From positions 573,017,105 through 573,081,104 of the forward strand of contig VDFB02193867.1 in assembly GCA_007258455.2 (NCBI GenBank): a DNA stretch of 64,000 nucleotides. The letters are read 5' to 3'. This document shows positions 21,900 to 33,310 of this stretch, one piece after another. A program made the translations under genes and the position numbers. The notes under the pieces were generated by a model. That model had not been told where the DNA came from and did not search any database. It saw only the letters and a list, made by a program, of their open reading frames with translations. The stretch is from Sequoia sempervirens (lineage: Eukaryota; Streptophyta; Pinopsida; Cupressales; Cupressaceae). Numbering within the stretch: the first letter of the stretch is position 1; every line of letters starts with the position of its first letter.

Positions 21900-22890
21900 C
21901 ACAATAATGTGTCTCACTTTTAGGACATGCTGATTTTTGCCTAAAATCATTTTTTTTCAAAAAACTAATGATTTTAGCCTTGATAGGTTCCATCTAAAGG
22001 GTTTTAATTGAGGAGGGATAGATAAGACCCCCTTAGATCAAAACCCCTTGGACATGACTCCTCTAGTATTAAATCATACCCATAATGGAGTCTCCTTTGC
22101 ACCTATCAAAATGTTGGCAAAAGAAAATGTTTACTTTACCTTTTGAGGGACTAAATAATGCCATTTAGAAGTAATCTTTTGCAAGATTGTAGTCCTTGAA
22201 ATGAGCTTTCCAACAAGTATAGTTTTGATATATTTTCATTTTATCTTGTATTTAATTTTTAATTTTTACTAAAGATAGGTTTTTCTTCGAACATCAAACT
22301 CTTTATTCTATAGAGGTGGGAACATATTAAACCATTGTAAAAAAAATTCAAAAAATGTACCCTTTCCCTAGGTATTGGTATCCTTGTTTCACTAAAAAAA
22401 AAAAATTGGATTTCAATAAATACACAAGAAGTTAGGTTGTACGACACACATGCATGTCCAAATTATAGTTATAGTGACTTCAAAAATTAATTAAAAAAAT
22501 ATATGTAACAAAAAATAATGAAAAAATATCCTTTCCCTAGATATTCATGTTGAGAATCTATATTCCAAAAATTAGAATGTTATCCTTTATAGGAAAAAAG
22601 TTATGTTGTACAACAAACATTACTTTCTGGAATTTTTTATTTTTATTTTTATTTATTTATTTTTTGTTTAAAACAAGTTATTAAAGGAGGTGTTGAAAGA
22701 TTCATCATTTATTTCAATTTTTTTTTAAAAATATATTCAGAATCTACACACAAATTGCCACAAATCACTAGTTCATATCATCTTCAAATTCTTAATGGTT
22801 TAGCTGCTATAGATCTTAGGAGATGAAGATTCAGTTAAAAATATTGATGTAAATGTCCATCTTGGGCAAAAAGTGAGACACAATATTGTG
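21900..22890. mobile_element. TIR DNA element (MITE-like) inside element E gag
   Basis: The ends are inverted repeats: CACAATAATGTGTCTCACTTTT at 21900 and its inverse at 22869-22890, 22 bases with one mismatch. The inner 14 bases, TGTGTCTCACTTTT, are perfect. The interior is AT-rich and without coding potential, like a non-autonomous DNA transposon of about 1 kb. No clean target duplication is visible. If the element begins at CACAATA it is reminiscent of CACTA-type ends, but the expected 3-bp duplication (tgc versus att) is absent, so the superfamily is open. Confidence 0.65.
21940..21980. repeat. Subterminal hairpin in the TIR element
   Basis: CTAAAATCAT and ATGATTTTAG form a 10-base inverted pair with a short T/A loop, just inside the left TIR. 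Confidence 0.6.
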
Positions 22891-22904
22891 ATTTCACCCT
22901 TATG

Positions 22905-23484
22905 ACTACATCATCAATATCATTTAACATTTCAAAAGTGAAGACGATAGATAAGTTAATGGCCTTCAACTTCGAATAAGGTATTTCTTATGAAGCATTA
23001 TTTATTATGAAAATGGTAGAAGGTGGATCAGTTACAAATCATTTAAATTGAGTTTAACACAGTTACTAGTCAATTGACTTCTGTAAATGTAAATTTTGAT
23101 GAAGAAGTTAGAGCTCTCTTGATTTTGTGTTCTTTGCCCGAAAGTTGGAATAGCTTGGTAATGGTGGTTAGTAACTTTGTTTCTAGTTCAAATATGTTGA
23201 ATTTGATGATGTTGTTGGTGTGATTTTCAGCGACAAAATTCATAGGAAAAGCTTAGGTGAAACATTCATATCAGGCAGTGTTTTGAATGCAGAAAGCAGG
23301 GGTAGATCAAAGTAGAGAGGGAAAGGTTCTAGATATCATGGGAAATCATGAGGAAAATAAAATTACAAAAGGTCCCCATCTAAAGGAAAGAAGGATTTTT
23401 GGTACTATGGCAAACTGGGTCATCGAAAGAAAGATTGTTGGTCTCAAAAGAATAAAGGAGACAAACAAGAAGACAATAAGGAAG
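22905..23484 (+). pseudogene. gag: Copia Gag of element E, C-terminal part and zinc knuckle
   Basis: Gag resumes with SFNISKVKTIDKLMAF, then ALFIMKMVEGGSVTNHLN and, in another frame, VRALLILCSLPESWNSLVM. A degraded knuckle, WYYGKLGHRKKDCW near 23399-23440, lacks its first two Cys. The frame is cut at 23484 by element F. Confidence 0.8.
23480..23484. repeat. Target-site duplication of element F, left copy (imperfect)
   Basis: ggaag before F corresponds to ggagg at 35789-35793 after it, one mismatch in five. The copia frame keeps its phase across the insertion once one copy is discounted, which supports the boundaries. Confidence 0.5.
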
Positions 23485-23972
23485 TGGTGGAACCCTAGTG
23501 AATTTTCTTGTTCCACTGGTTTGGAAATGCATCTTCCTTGGTGTTCTCTTGGTCTGTCATGGGTTAGGGTTTAGGGTTTTATGTGAGGAGTGGTTTTTAC
23601 TTTTATGATTTTCTCCTTTGTCTAAACCCTTGGTCTTTCAGTCTATTCCTTTGTTGACCTCCTATGGTCAGTTCCCAGTCATGATAAAAAATAACTTGAG
23701 CCATTGGAGTCCATGAAGTAACTGGCCCCTCGTGCCTAGGTTTGAGAAATATTTTTATTTTATAAGGTTGATTGATCGACCTTGTTTGGCCTTTACATCC
23801 TTTGAATAAAATGGTTTTAAGTCTTTTTGAGACCTTTTCTTACATTGTCCTAGGTGGTTCCCTTTTCAAAACAACTTGTGAGCACATGAGGAATTGCTTC
23901 ACTAAGTTCCCATTCATCGCTTTTACCCATCAGTCATTGCGGACAATTTTGTGAATGCTTGAATTACATTAG

Positions 23973-24573
23973 AGATGTGCGATGAACGGTGTTTCCTTTG
24001 TATCGTGCATTGTGGATAGGTTATGGATCTTGAGCTTTGCATTAGCGATGCACGATATGTGTGTTCTCTTCACTATCGCTGGATTTCTTTATCGCTAATG
24101 GCCTGTGAAGTTTTGTGTTGTGAATTGGTGATGTACGATAACCCTTTGTGCTCTTTGCATTTTCTTCTATCGCTCATCACATATTGGTTCTAAACTTTGG
24201 GTCCCAAAGCAGTGATGCACGATGAGGTCCTGTGTTCAAATGTGTTATCGCTGATATGAAGTATTATTAATGGCGATGCTTTCTCAACCCTTGATTTTGT
24301 CTTATGGACATGTGGCTTAATCTCAATCAGTCACTAAGGGTTCTCCATCACTGATGTGTTGTGACTGTTGTGAGGTAAATTAGTTTGGGTGATAACACTA
24401 TTATGCCTTGCACCCATCGCACCGTTTATGGCCATCGCGGTTTCAAATGGAGTTCCAAAACATGTATTAGTGATGAGCGATGGAATGTCTAATGGAATAT
24501 TCCTCTCATCAACAGATGTTGTTACATTGTGGATTCACTTGAAGGAGAACGGACCAAAAAGTGATGCACGATG
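23973..24573. repeat. Array of GYGATGNRCGATG motifs in the 5' LTR of F
   Basis: Copies of a 13-base motif lie near 23973, 24045, 24128, 24212, 24470 and 24561, such as gcgatgcacgat and gtgatgagcgatg. Half-motifs in both orientations (atcgctcatc, catcgc) lie between them. The matching array in the other LTR is at 32710-33310. C-to-T differences at the CpG positions suggest decay by methylation. Confidence 0.7.
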
Positions 24574-24701
24574 GCTATTAGGCAGGAGGTGACTAATGTG
24601 ATTAAATGGCAACGTGGCAGTTTTATGAGGTGTCATCGTTGTTTTTAAAGCACAAGTTGTAAAAGCCTAGAGCGATGGTTGAGGATGATCATTGAGCATT
24701 A

Positions 24702-24990
24702 ATGGTTGACACGCTCTAACTATTTGATATAATGAGAATTGTCATCTAGTTTATTTCACAATTGCAATCATTAGGAGTTGAGAAATTAATATTGAGTATA
24801 AGAAGAAGGCATAAGGAGCTTTGACAAGTAATTATAGAGGCATTGAAGATAGTTCTCTTGGGTAAGTTGGTATTCACATTTTTATGTGTCGATTGTGCAT
24901 CAGTTGGCTGGTTTGGGAAAATTGTTGTGGGCTCTACAGGTTTTAGGTGTCTGGGGTTTGTAGGGGTTTGGTTCTTTGTAGAGTTAGAAT
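24702..24990 (+). pseudogene. First U3 reading frame, 5' LTR copy of F (interrupted)
   Basis: This corresponds to the open frame at 33524-33814 in the 3' LTR but has several in-frame stops, the first after about five codons. The C-terminal half (LVFTFLCVDCASVGWFGKIV) is kept. Unidentified product. Confidence 0.5.
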
Positions 24991-25089
24991 AAGTTGATAT
25001 GAATTATGTGGAGTGTCTTTATTCTGCAAGTTTTTTGAGTCTCTTTGCAATTGAAAATTTATAAGCCTTACCCTTGTTCTCCTATAAGA

Positions 25090-25557
25090 ATGAGTGAACT
25101 CAAGCTAAGTGAGTCTGCCCAACTAGTGAGGAAGTCTAGGAGGATCAATATGCTTAAACCCCAGGATGCTACACCTAAAACCAAGCATGGTACACCAGGA
25201 GCTCCTATGAAGCCAAAAGATGAGAGGAGAGCCCATAATAAGTCTTTGGAAAATGAAATCCAGAACACCTACAACTTGAGAAGTAGGGTTGTTGCCCATA
25301 ATCAGGATAAGCCCGGTGTCATGTCTTTGAAGGAATAGATTGCTAAGGAGGAAATTGAGTCAAGGAAATTGGCTAAGTATAGGAAGAAGAAGAAGAATAA
25401 GTATCACAAGGCTTATGATTCTTATATGGTGAAGCCTGACACTGCCATGGAAGATGGGGCTGGTCCTTCGAGTGATAAGGCAGAACTGACCCAAATTATG
25501 CTTGGTACCTTCTCACACTCACAGGTTGAGAGGATTCTGATGATGGGGAGATAGATT
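25090..25557 (+). pseudogene. Second U3 reading frame, 5' LTR copy of F: basic unidentified protein
   Basis: The frame starts MSELKLSESAQLVRKSRRI, passes TPKTKHGTPGAPMKPKDERR and TYNLRSRVVAHN, and meets one amber stop at 25336. It continues in the same frame with KYRKKKKNKYHKAYDSYM and an acidic tail to 25554. It is very rich in Lys and Arg, with a possible nuclear or nucleic-acid-binding character (inference). I recognise no family. It lies upstream of the TATA box and so within U3. Confidence 0.5.
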
Positions 25558-26012
25558 CCCTAGTTTCAACAAAATCACTAAGGGGACATGCATACTTCAA
25601 TTCTGAAGATGATTAACCATTGTGGAGGTGGTGTCCTTGTTCAGCGTTTTTGTTTTTGTTGACCAAAATGAAGGAGAGGTGTTGGACACTGCTACAACGA
25701 TGGTTTTTCTTTTTGGAAGGCAGGTAAATCTCCTTTAATGAACGAACAAGTTTTTTTCTTAGGTGTTGACAAGGAGAACTTCTTTGGTGATGTGGACAAG
25801 TGGATTTGAATGTTGTTGCAATGATGGGTTGCCTTTTGGAAGGCGGGTAAATCTTTGGCGATGGAAAGGATTTTTGTCTTTTGTAATTTCCCCCTCTCTA
25901 CAAAATGAAAATGTAACCATCTGGGGAGTTTGGGAATTGAAATGAAATTGAATGTGAAATGTAAATGTGACTGAAATTGTAATTTTGCCTAAGGCTTGTT
26001 GCTCCCATGTTT

Positions 26013-26020
26013 CTATAAAT
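26013..26020 (+). promoter_or_regulatory. TATA box of the F 5' LTR
   Basis: ctataaat lies in a block conserved in both LTRs (cccatgtttctataaatggg here, tttttataaatggg at 34837). It divides the LTR into a U3 of about 2.5 kb and an R/U5 of about 0.9 kb. Confidence 0.55.
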
Positions 26021-26956
26021 GGGAATTCAAGGCCAGTTATAGAGGTTCGAATTTTGGGTTTCTAGTGGTCTAGGTTGGAAAACTGGGCTCATGTAGGAGC
26101 AATTATGTAAATCAAACACAAATGAATAGAATAGTGGGGAGTCTAGGGTACATTCTAGTTTGTAATGGGCTTAATTAGTTTTGCAATAGCAACAACATAT
26201 AAATGAAAATGCAAATTCTGGGACAAATTATCTCCTATGTATTTTGTTTTCCAAATTATGAATGAAATGGTCAAGGATATTTTTGTTTGTCTTCAATCGT
26301 TTTGGTTGAATGAATGATTTTATTTTTGCTTTGGTTCAAAGAACTAATTAAATGCTTTAATAAGATCATAGGTTTGTGAGATGAAATTCAAGGATTGTTA
26401 AGTAGTTTTTGTTTTTGGTATAGTGAATTGAGTATTGCAAGGCAATATATCAATAGTCTATAAATGCTAAGTTAAATTTCTAATGTATTATAGTTTGTTA
26501 CAAATGTGACTCCATTACCTATAGATAGAACACTGGTCTATTTTTTTGGTCATCTGGAATGCAAATTACTCAGCCTGTACCTGATCAAGAACACAAAACA
26601 AGAACATAAACCACTCAAACACTTTTAACTACAACATAGCATTATGAAGTAGATGTCATTCCTTGCTTTAGGTAACATGTTGCTTAAGGTTTAGCCAAAT
26701 CCTTGAGAGATTTTACCTATTTAGCAGTTTATGGGAATGCATCTGTTAGTCACAATGTTCATGGTAAAATGGCACAAAAATATCATTTAAACATTGTTAG
26801 GATCACTCTCCTGGGTTTCACAGAGCTCAAAGAGTATAAGGGCCTAGTAATCCTTACTTGTTTGTTGGTCAATCCTTACCTTTTCTAACCATTGAATTCT
26901 AGAAAATTAATAGGCATTTGGTGAGATTAAATTTGGTTCTCAAAAAATAACCAATA

Positions 26957-29289
26957 GATTGGAAACTCTTTTGTGGAACAAACCATGGAAAGTCTCTAGT
27001 TCCAGACTAGAAGCATTAGAGTCAAATGCTTTGAAAATAAAAATTTATTCTTCAGTGTATCTTTGGTGTCAGTGGCTCAATTCTTAGAAGTGTTGTTTAG
27101 GGTTTGTTGCGTTCTCTTTGAATTTGAAAATTCTATCAAGATCTACCTATAATTCCTTGAATATTTTCATAATTTCTCACTTGATGTGAGTGGCGACTCC
27201 GAGGTTCCAGTACCGGTTTGCATTATTTGAGGAGTTTGCTGAGAAGAGGTGAAGTGGACCTAAGCTCATATGATAAGGTACCCTGATGAGAAGTTAGAAG
27301 GAGAATTCAAAAGGCTATGGTACAATTTGAAAGGAGTCAGGGAATTTGATGAATCTGAACATCTGGTTCAGACATTGAATTTTTATACCTAGAAAGGATT
27401 GTGTGGCAATGAATATAAAGGAATTAAAATGTGATTTTGCTAGTGAAGAAATCCCAATATGAAATTAACCTTTGAAAGAAACTTCATATTGTTGAAGTTC
27501 AATCCTCTATGAAGAGAGATGACGACTCTATGCAAGGAACCTGATGAAATTATAAATATAGTTTCATATCTACAAATTTTTCCAGTTAGAGGAATAATTT
27601 ACGACAACTGCAACATATCTAGGTATTTCCCTTGTTTTGGTTTTCAAGAAGCATAAATTTGTGTGAAAACCATATTGAATGATTTGGAGAAATTTTGGTT
27701 CCCTATTGAGTGAGTTAAGCACTAATAAAGGGGATGGTAGCGGTAATTTTGTATACTCCTTAGATATAAATTGAAGTCTTTGTATTATGTTGAAGAAGTA
27801 TGCTTTCTCTTTAAATCTTCCCATTAGAAGGATCTAAGGCATGAATGTATTTGAGTTATGCATTTTGGGGTCATGGAATAAGGAAGTGAATGATCAAATG
27901 CAGGGTTGATGTTTTGAGGTTTGTAAAAGGGGTGTAAGGAAATGCATCATTCCCCTATATGTTCCTGTGGGGTGCCATGTGAAAACATGTAGAAGGTGTA
28001 GCCCATGTCATGCTCTCAAATAAATCTCTCTATTGGGAGGTATAGACCATTAAATTGTTGGGAATAAGATGCCATTTAATTACAATCCTAAACATATTTC
28101 ATGTATTTCCTAAGTCCTTGGAAAGTGTTCCCCAACACTAGGATTAGAAACAGATTAAATTTGAATGAAATGAACATGTAAATTGACATTTGTAATTATT
28201 CCTAAATTATAGGAACATGTGGGGATGCCCAAGAAGAGATCCTACAAAATAGGAGCACATGGGGTGCCCACACGGAAGGTGGAACCCACCTTGCTTAAGT
28301 TAACTGTTTGGAGAATAGATAACACTTCAGAAATGAATGTAAAGATCCTACAAATTAGGGATTGATATTTACATGAGTGGAGTTTAGTTTAGTTTAGTTA
28401 AGTTCAGTTATCTTCAGTTGCATGTAGTTAGTTTTAGTTGAATGCTAGTTGACTTTAGTTGACTTGAGTTGCATGACTAACGACTTTAGTTGCATGATAG
28501 ATAATAGGTGGACACATTCAGTTAAGTGGGGATGATCAATCATGCATAATGTTTGCATGAATTGATGAAGAGATATTTTTCTGTTAGCAAATATTGACTT
28601 AGACCCACCTTGGGTGCCCAAGTTGGCATCTTTGAGTTAACACCTTTTGCATGAGAATATATTTACAAGGTTGAGTTAAGTGGGCCCATTCTTGGGTGCC
28701 AACTTTGAGGAGAAGCTTGGAAGATATTTTATTGACCAACGATTAGTTAGGAGTTCATTTTGGGGTGCCTAAATTGAGGAGACTTTGGTTTTGACATGTT
28801 ACATAATGAAACTCTACTTGCACAAAATAGGCGTAGGTTTTTTAGAGGAGCTTTGTTCTCTTGTAGTTGACAACTCTTTGGAGTTTACAATGCTCATTAT
28901 TGTCTATTAATTGTAGAAAGTTGAAGAGAGTTTTATTAGAGTTTATGCAGGTTGTGAAGAAGGATTGTTGAAGGCAAAAGAAGCATATCAATTAAGGATT
29001 GATACAATGTTATTGTAATCTTTTGTTAAGGCTAAATAATACAAGCACTATTAATTCTGGTTGTGGATTTTTTTCCTAAAATGGCTTCTCCATGTATATG
29101 TTGTGTCACTTCTATCTTCTTGTCTCATTCTTCTACAATCTTCTATCTCTTTCTACAATTGGTAAAATTGATCTAAATAGATAATCATACATAAAGAATT
29201 GTTAACAAAGAATACTTAATTAGATCTACAAACTCATAGTTTTACAAGTTTTAAAGCTACATAATTACCTCCATTTTCAACATAAATTT
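26957..29289 (+). other. Leader of element F
   Basis: 2.3 kb without recognisable coding sequence. A gypsy-type tgtgagtggcgactccgagg motif, usually close to the primer site, lies at about 27187, some 230 bases inside the LTR edge. Right at the edge I see no clear primer site. A cluster of TTTAGTT-type repeats is at 28378-28505. Confidence 0.5.
28378..28505 (+). repeat. TTTAGTT / TAGTTGCATG repeat cluster
   Basis: A short run of agtttagtttagtttagtt is followed by dispersed variants such as cttcagttgcatg, gactttagttgac and gactttagttgcatg. Degenerate tandem repetition of a 5- to 14-base unit. Confidence 0.7.
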
Positions 29290-29842
29290 TAATGGTATTC
29301 ATGGTTTCCCAAACCCAGTTCCTAATAATATTAGGGAACATTTTCCAAGATTCAAAGGGAAAAGCTCTAAATTAGCATATAAGCATCTACAATTGTTTTC
29401 TAATTTGATGGTAGATTATGAGGTAAACCATGAAGATGTTGTCATGAAATTCTTTGTTCAAACTCTGAAGAAGGATTCTAGAGATTGGTTTTCATACTTA
29501 CCAATATGTTCTATCTCCTCATGGAATGAATTCACGGCAGCATTTATAGAATAATTTGGTGAAAGGATTAATCCAAATTTAGTAAGGAAAAAACTCATGG
29601 AAATTCAAAAGGATGAAGAAGAGTTAGTCTCAGGTTTTAACCTCGGATTTGCAAAGGAAATAAGGGATATTCCTGAAAGTACATGAGACCAAGTGATGCA
29701 AAGTGTTTGATTATATATTTGGCTGTATTTGATGAAGAAATGAGCTATTTGTTGAGAGATAAGGAGCCTACAAATTTGTAGCATGCATATCAAATTGCCA
29801 TGGACATTGAAAACAACTTGAGATACTCAATGATGAAGTGAT
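29290..29842 (+). pseudogene. gag: Retrotrans_gag-type domain of element F
   Basis: The frame reads FQGKSSKLAYKHLQLFS then HEDVVMKFFVQTLKKDSRDW and FSYLP, SWNEFTAAFIE, then FGERINPNLVRKKLMEIQK. That is the plant gypsy capsid signature with its conserved W and the block before FGE. One stop (near 29552) and later stops and shifts occur around 29690-29840. It would form the particle. It is continued by the open frames beginning at 29845. Confidence 0.8.
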
Positions 29843-29844
29843 AT

Positions 29845-30351
29845 ATGGTTGCAAGTGTCAGCTATTTTAGCACATCTCATATAAATGGATCAAACAACAT
29901 AAGTGATTGTCATGGTGATGATGCTTCTACTATTATAATTCATCCATCATTACCTAATGCAACTAATGGTGAATTCCAAATTGAACATCAACAAATTTTG
30001 AGCAATGTCGATCAATTGCCTTTTGTTCAAGGATTGTTCAGTATGAAAAGATATAAGGGGGAATCACCATATGACCCATTTGCAAGGTTTTTGGATGCCT
30101 TGTTGGAAATCCCCAATAATTTTAGACCTAAGGATTTGGTATGCATTGATTTGTTTTGTGAATTTTTTGAGCCAGGGCTGAGTACCTTGCCAAAAGAGTT
30201 GAAGCCTCAAAGTGTTGATAGTGGCTACCCTACTAAGAGAAATCAAAAAGCAATCCGACCAAGTGAAAAGGGTATATCAGAGAATAAGCATCCATATTTT
30301 GGTATGGGTGAGGATTGTAATCAATTCACAAGAAGCCTATATGCAAATTAG
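29845..30351 (+). CDS. Gag-associated open frame 1 of element F
   Basis: A 168-residue frame beginning MVASVSYFSTSHINGSNNIS directly after the gag domain and probably its C-terminal extension. Visible features are an Asn/Ser-rich start, VQGLFSMKRYKGESPYDPF, and a basic tail with KRNQKAIRPSEKG. No zinc knuckle is present, which is unusual for gag. No family recognised beyond its place in a gag-only element. Confidence 0.5.
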   Translation: MVASVSYFSTSHINGSNNISDCHGDDASTIIIHPSLPNATNGEFQIEHQQILSNVDQLPFVQGLFSMKRYKGESPYDPFARFLDALLEIPNNFRPKDLVCIDLFCEFFEPGLSTLPKELKPQSVDSGYPTKRNQKAIRPSEKGISENKHPYFGMGEDCNQFTRSLYAN

Positions 30352-30438
30352 TACATTGGTGATAAGGGTAAAAATACATTTGCAAGTGTTGTTGATGTCC
30401 CATCATAAATCAATGGTCAATATATTGAGAATGATAGT

Positions 30439-31197
30439 TTGCGCATTCACTTTGAACACTCTAAGCATAGTGCATGTGATAATGAATCTCCTTGTGATAA
30501 TGATCATTGGGAGAGTGAGGTTTTTGATTATTTTTTTGAGGAGTATGAATCCTTTTATGAAGATGATTTGGAGGCATTTTCTTTGCATGAAGGATGTAGT
30601 AATATTAATACTCAAGATACTTTCTTCTCACAAGTGAGTGAACAAGTCCCATGTGAGCAATACTTAGAATGCAATCCAGTTATATCAGAAGCAGAGTATG
30701 TTAGCTTTGTGAGTGATGATGAGTTTGAAGATAAGAATGTATGTGTTCAATATCCAAAACCTAAGCACGATGCTAAAAATGATGAAAACTGTGGTGCTAA
30801 TCAGCGAGATCATGTCCTAGCTTCTCCTAATTGTCTATATGAAGCAGAGATGAAATATGCAAGTTTTTTCATAAAAATGGACATGATTGTTTTCAACAAA
30901 GAATGCATTGATGAGAAAAGGGATGAAGAGGCTTGTTTAGTTTCTAATGAACAAAGTTCAGATCATAATGAACCTTTCACATTTGGGTCAGGACACTTAG
31001 TAGTTGGTGAGGCACATGAGTTCCTTGCTATTGACCCTATTAATTCTGAGTTATTTGAGCCATCCTTTGAAACATTTTGCATTGAGTTGGGTAACGATTT
31101 GAAGAATGGACTAGACTATGTTAATGAGCCCCAAATGGAAAATATTCTTTTCGATGCATGTGGATGTTGGCTTAGGTGGGTGGGGATGCCATGGTAA
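30439..31197 (+). CDS. Gag-associated open frame 2 of element F: acidic 252-residue protein
   Basis: Strongly acidic, with many Asp/Glu and scattered Cys (FDYFFEEYESFYEDDLEAFS, FVSDDEFEDKNV). A short gap with a stop separates it from the preceding frame, and both may once have been one protein. It is the longest intact frame in element F. I recognise no domain. Acidic tails follow gag in some plant LTR elements, but the function is unknown. The extra length over a decayed background suggests either recent activity or chance. Confidence 0.5.
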   Translation: MRIHFEHSKHSACDNESPCDNDHWESEVFDYFFEEYESFYEDDLEAFSLHEGCSNINTQDTFFSQVSEQVPCEQYLECNPVISEAEYVSFVSDDEFEDKNVCVQYPKPKHDAKNDENCGANQRDHVLASPNCLYEAEMKYASFFIKMDMIVFNKECIDEKRDEEACLVSNEQSSDHNEPFTFGSGHLVVGEAHEFLAIDPINSELFEPSFETFCIELGNDLKNGLDYVNEPQMENILFDACGCWLRWVGMPW

Positions 31198-32219
31198 TGA
31201 CTCTGCAACATTACAGCATAATGGCTGGTTTGATGAATAACTCTTTCCAAAGTAGTAGGAGTTAATGTAATAGTGGCGAATCGATTCATAACGCCAGTGG
31301 AATGTGGAATACCAAAGATATTCCCCGTGGTATGAACATTTTCACCTCATCAGCCAGTCAACATGAAATGCTTCGTTCCGGCATGGATAGAAAACCCGTG
31401 AGGATGACCTAAAGGCTTTGGTATGAGCTTCTATTAATTCCTCGACGGTTGAAACGGAAATCGCAAAATGGACTATAAAAAGATATATGTCGTCGGATGG
31501 AGAGATATTGGCAGGAGCGTTTACAATGCTTTCACTGATGCGTGGAAAACGAGTTGGATGCCAACCTCATGACCTTTAAATGATCAGGCGGATTATGAAC
31601 GTTTTAATCCCTCACCAAATGGATGAGTATGGCAGTAGAAATGATGGTGATGTGCTGTAGTAATGCGGTAGAAATTTTATCAAATGATAATGGTTTTCGG
31701 CTTATTATTTGACATAATTTCAGTTGACAAAGCTTATTTTAAGATGATGTTTGGAAAGCCGTATTACATGTCAATAATGGTTAATTATAGTTTCCACAAC
31801 AAGGTTAGTTGTTGGGAAATTCATGGCAATATTTTCAGGTTTGGCCCAGTGCAAATGGTAGAAAATAAAGTGTTTGACATAGGTAAATGCTAGTTTTAAG
31901 TTTCTTTAAATCTGGGCCTCCTAACAATGAAGATGAAGCCCGTAGCTGAAGCGTGGATCTTTGAATGAAAGGTATTTGATATGATGAATCCCTCGTTAGG
32001 CATGGACACCCCGTACCATACTTCTCCTAAGCATGTCTCCTCCATGCAATACTGTATAGCCCCTGTAAATTATGTATATATGTTGGTTTTGTTTTGCCTA
32101 ATGGTCCTCTTGCCGTATTTGGGAAGGTCCTTGGTTTTGATGTCCTGTGCTTTAGTTTGATCTAACCAGCGAGATATGGAGGCCCACCATGCCTACTTGC
32201 ATGTCCCCGCCGAAATAGA
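31198..32219 (+). other. 3' interior of element F
   Basis: About 1 kb of sequence less AT-rich than its surroundings and with more CpG. A 69-codon frame at 31684-31893 has no recognisable family. No convincing polypurine tract lies against the 3' LTR; the best purine-rich stretch is gatatggagg near 32173. Confidence 0.45.
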
Positions 32220-32709
32220 TCAGTGGAAACTTATGAATTTTCTTTAATTCTACTCTGCTTGAAATGGCAATCTCGTGTTTCCCTTTGGTCTCCTCGGTCA
32301 TGGACAAGGCCAGGGTTTGGCGAGGAGTGGTTTTTACTTTTATGATTTTCTCCTTTATCTAAACCCTTGGTCTTTCAATCTATTCCTTTGTTGACCTCCT
32401 ATGGTTGGCTCCCAATCATGTTAAAAAATAATTTTACCCATTGGAGTCCGTGAAGTAATCAGCCCCTCGTGCCTAGGTCTGAGAAATATTTTTATTTTAT
32501 AAGGTTGATTGATTGACCTTGTTTGGCCTTTACATCCTTTGAATAAAATGGTTTTAAGTCTTTTTGAGGCCTTTTCTTACATTGTCCTAGGTGGTTCCCT
32601 TTTCAAAACAACTTGTGAGCACGTGAGGAATTGCTTCACTTAAGTTCCCACTCAACGCTTTTACCCATCGCTCATCACGAAATTTTTTGTGAATGCTTGA
32701 CTTACATTA

Positions 32710-33310
32710 GCGATGTGCAATGAGTGGTGTTTCCTTTTTTTTGTGCATCGCGGATAGGTTATGGATCTTGAGCTTTGCATTAGCGATATGCAATGTGTGT
32801 TCTCTTGACTATCAATGACTTTCTTTATCTCTAATGGCCTATGAAGTTTTGTGTAATGAATTGGTGATGTGCGACAACCCTTTGTGCTCTTTGCATTTTC
32901 TTCTATCACTCATCACATATTGGTTCTAAACTTTGGGTCCCAAAGCAGTGATGTGCGATGAGGTCTTGTGTTCAAATGTGTTATCACTGATATGAAGTAT
33001 TATTAAGGGCAACACTTTCTCAGCCCTTGATTTTTTCTTATGGACATGTGGTTTGATCCTGATCGGTCGCTAAGGGTTCTCCATTGCTAATGTGTTATGA
33101 CTGTTGCGAGGTAAATCAATGATGGGTGATAACACTATTATTCCTTGCGCCCATCGTGCCATTTATGGCCATCGTGGTTTCAAATGGAGTTCCAAAACAT
33201 GTATTAGTGATGAGCGATGGAATGTCTGATGGAATATTCCCCTCATTGTCAGATCTTAGCCCATCATGAATTCACTTGAAGGATAATGAACCAAAAAGCG
33301 ATGCACGATG
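32710..33310. repeat. Array of GYGATGNRCGATG motifs in the 3' LTR of F
   Basis: Counterpart of 23973-24573. Units lie near 32710, 32783, 32864, 32948, 33207 and 33298, some with CG changed to CA or TG. Confidence 0.7.

Larger units (their letters stand above)
23485..26956 (+). repeat. 5' LTR of element F
   Basis: It is collinear with 32220-35788, from gaggagtggtttttac near 23586 through ctcaaaaaataaccaata at its end. The end is TA here and CA in the 3' copy. It contains a motif array (23973-24573), U3 reading frames (24702-25557) and a TATA box near 26013. Relative to the 3' LTR it lacks about 87 bases near 24695. The first 100 bases align only loosely with the other copy, so the left boundary may be off by that much. 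Confidence 0.8.

Noticed and set aside
23558..23581. Telomere-like gggttagggtttagggtttta
   Set aside because: Only about two or three TTTAGGG-like units. Too short to be an interstitial telomere, and it falls inside an LTR start.
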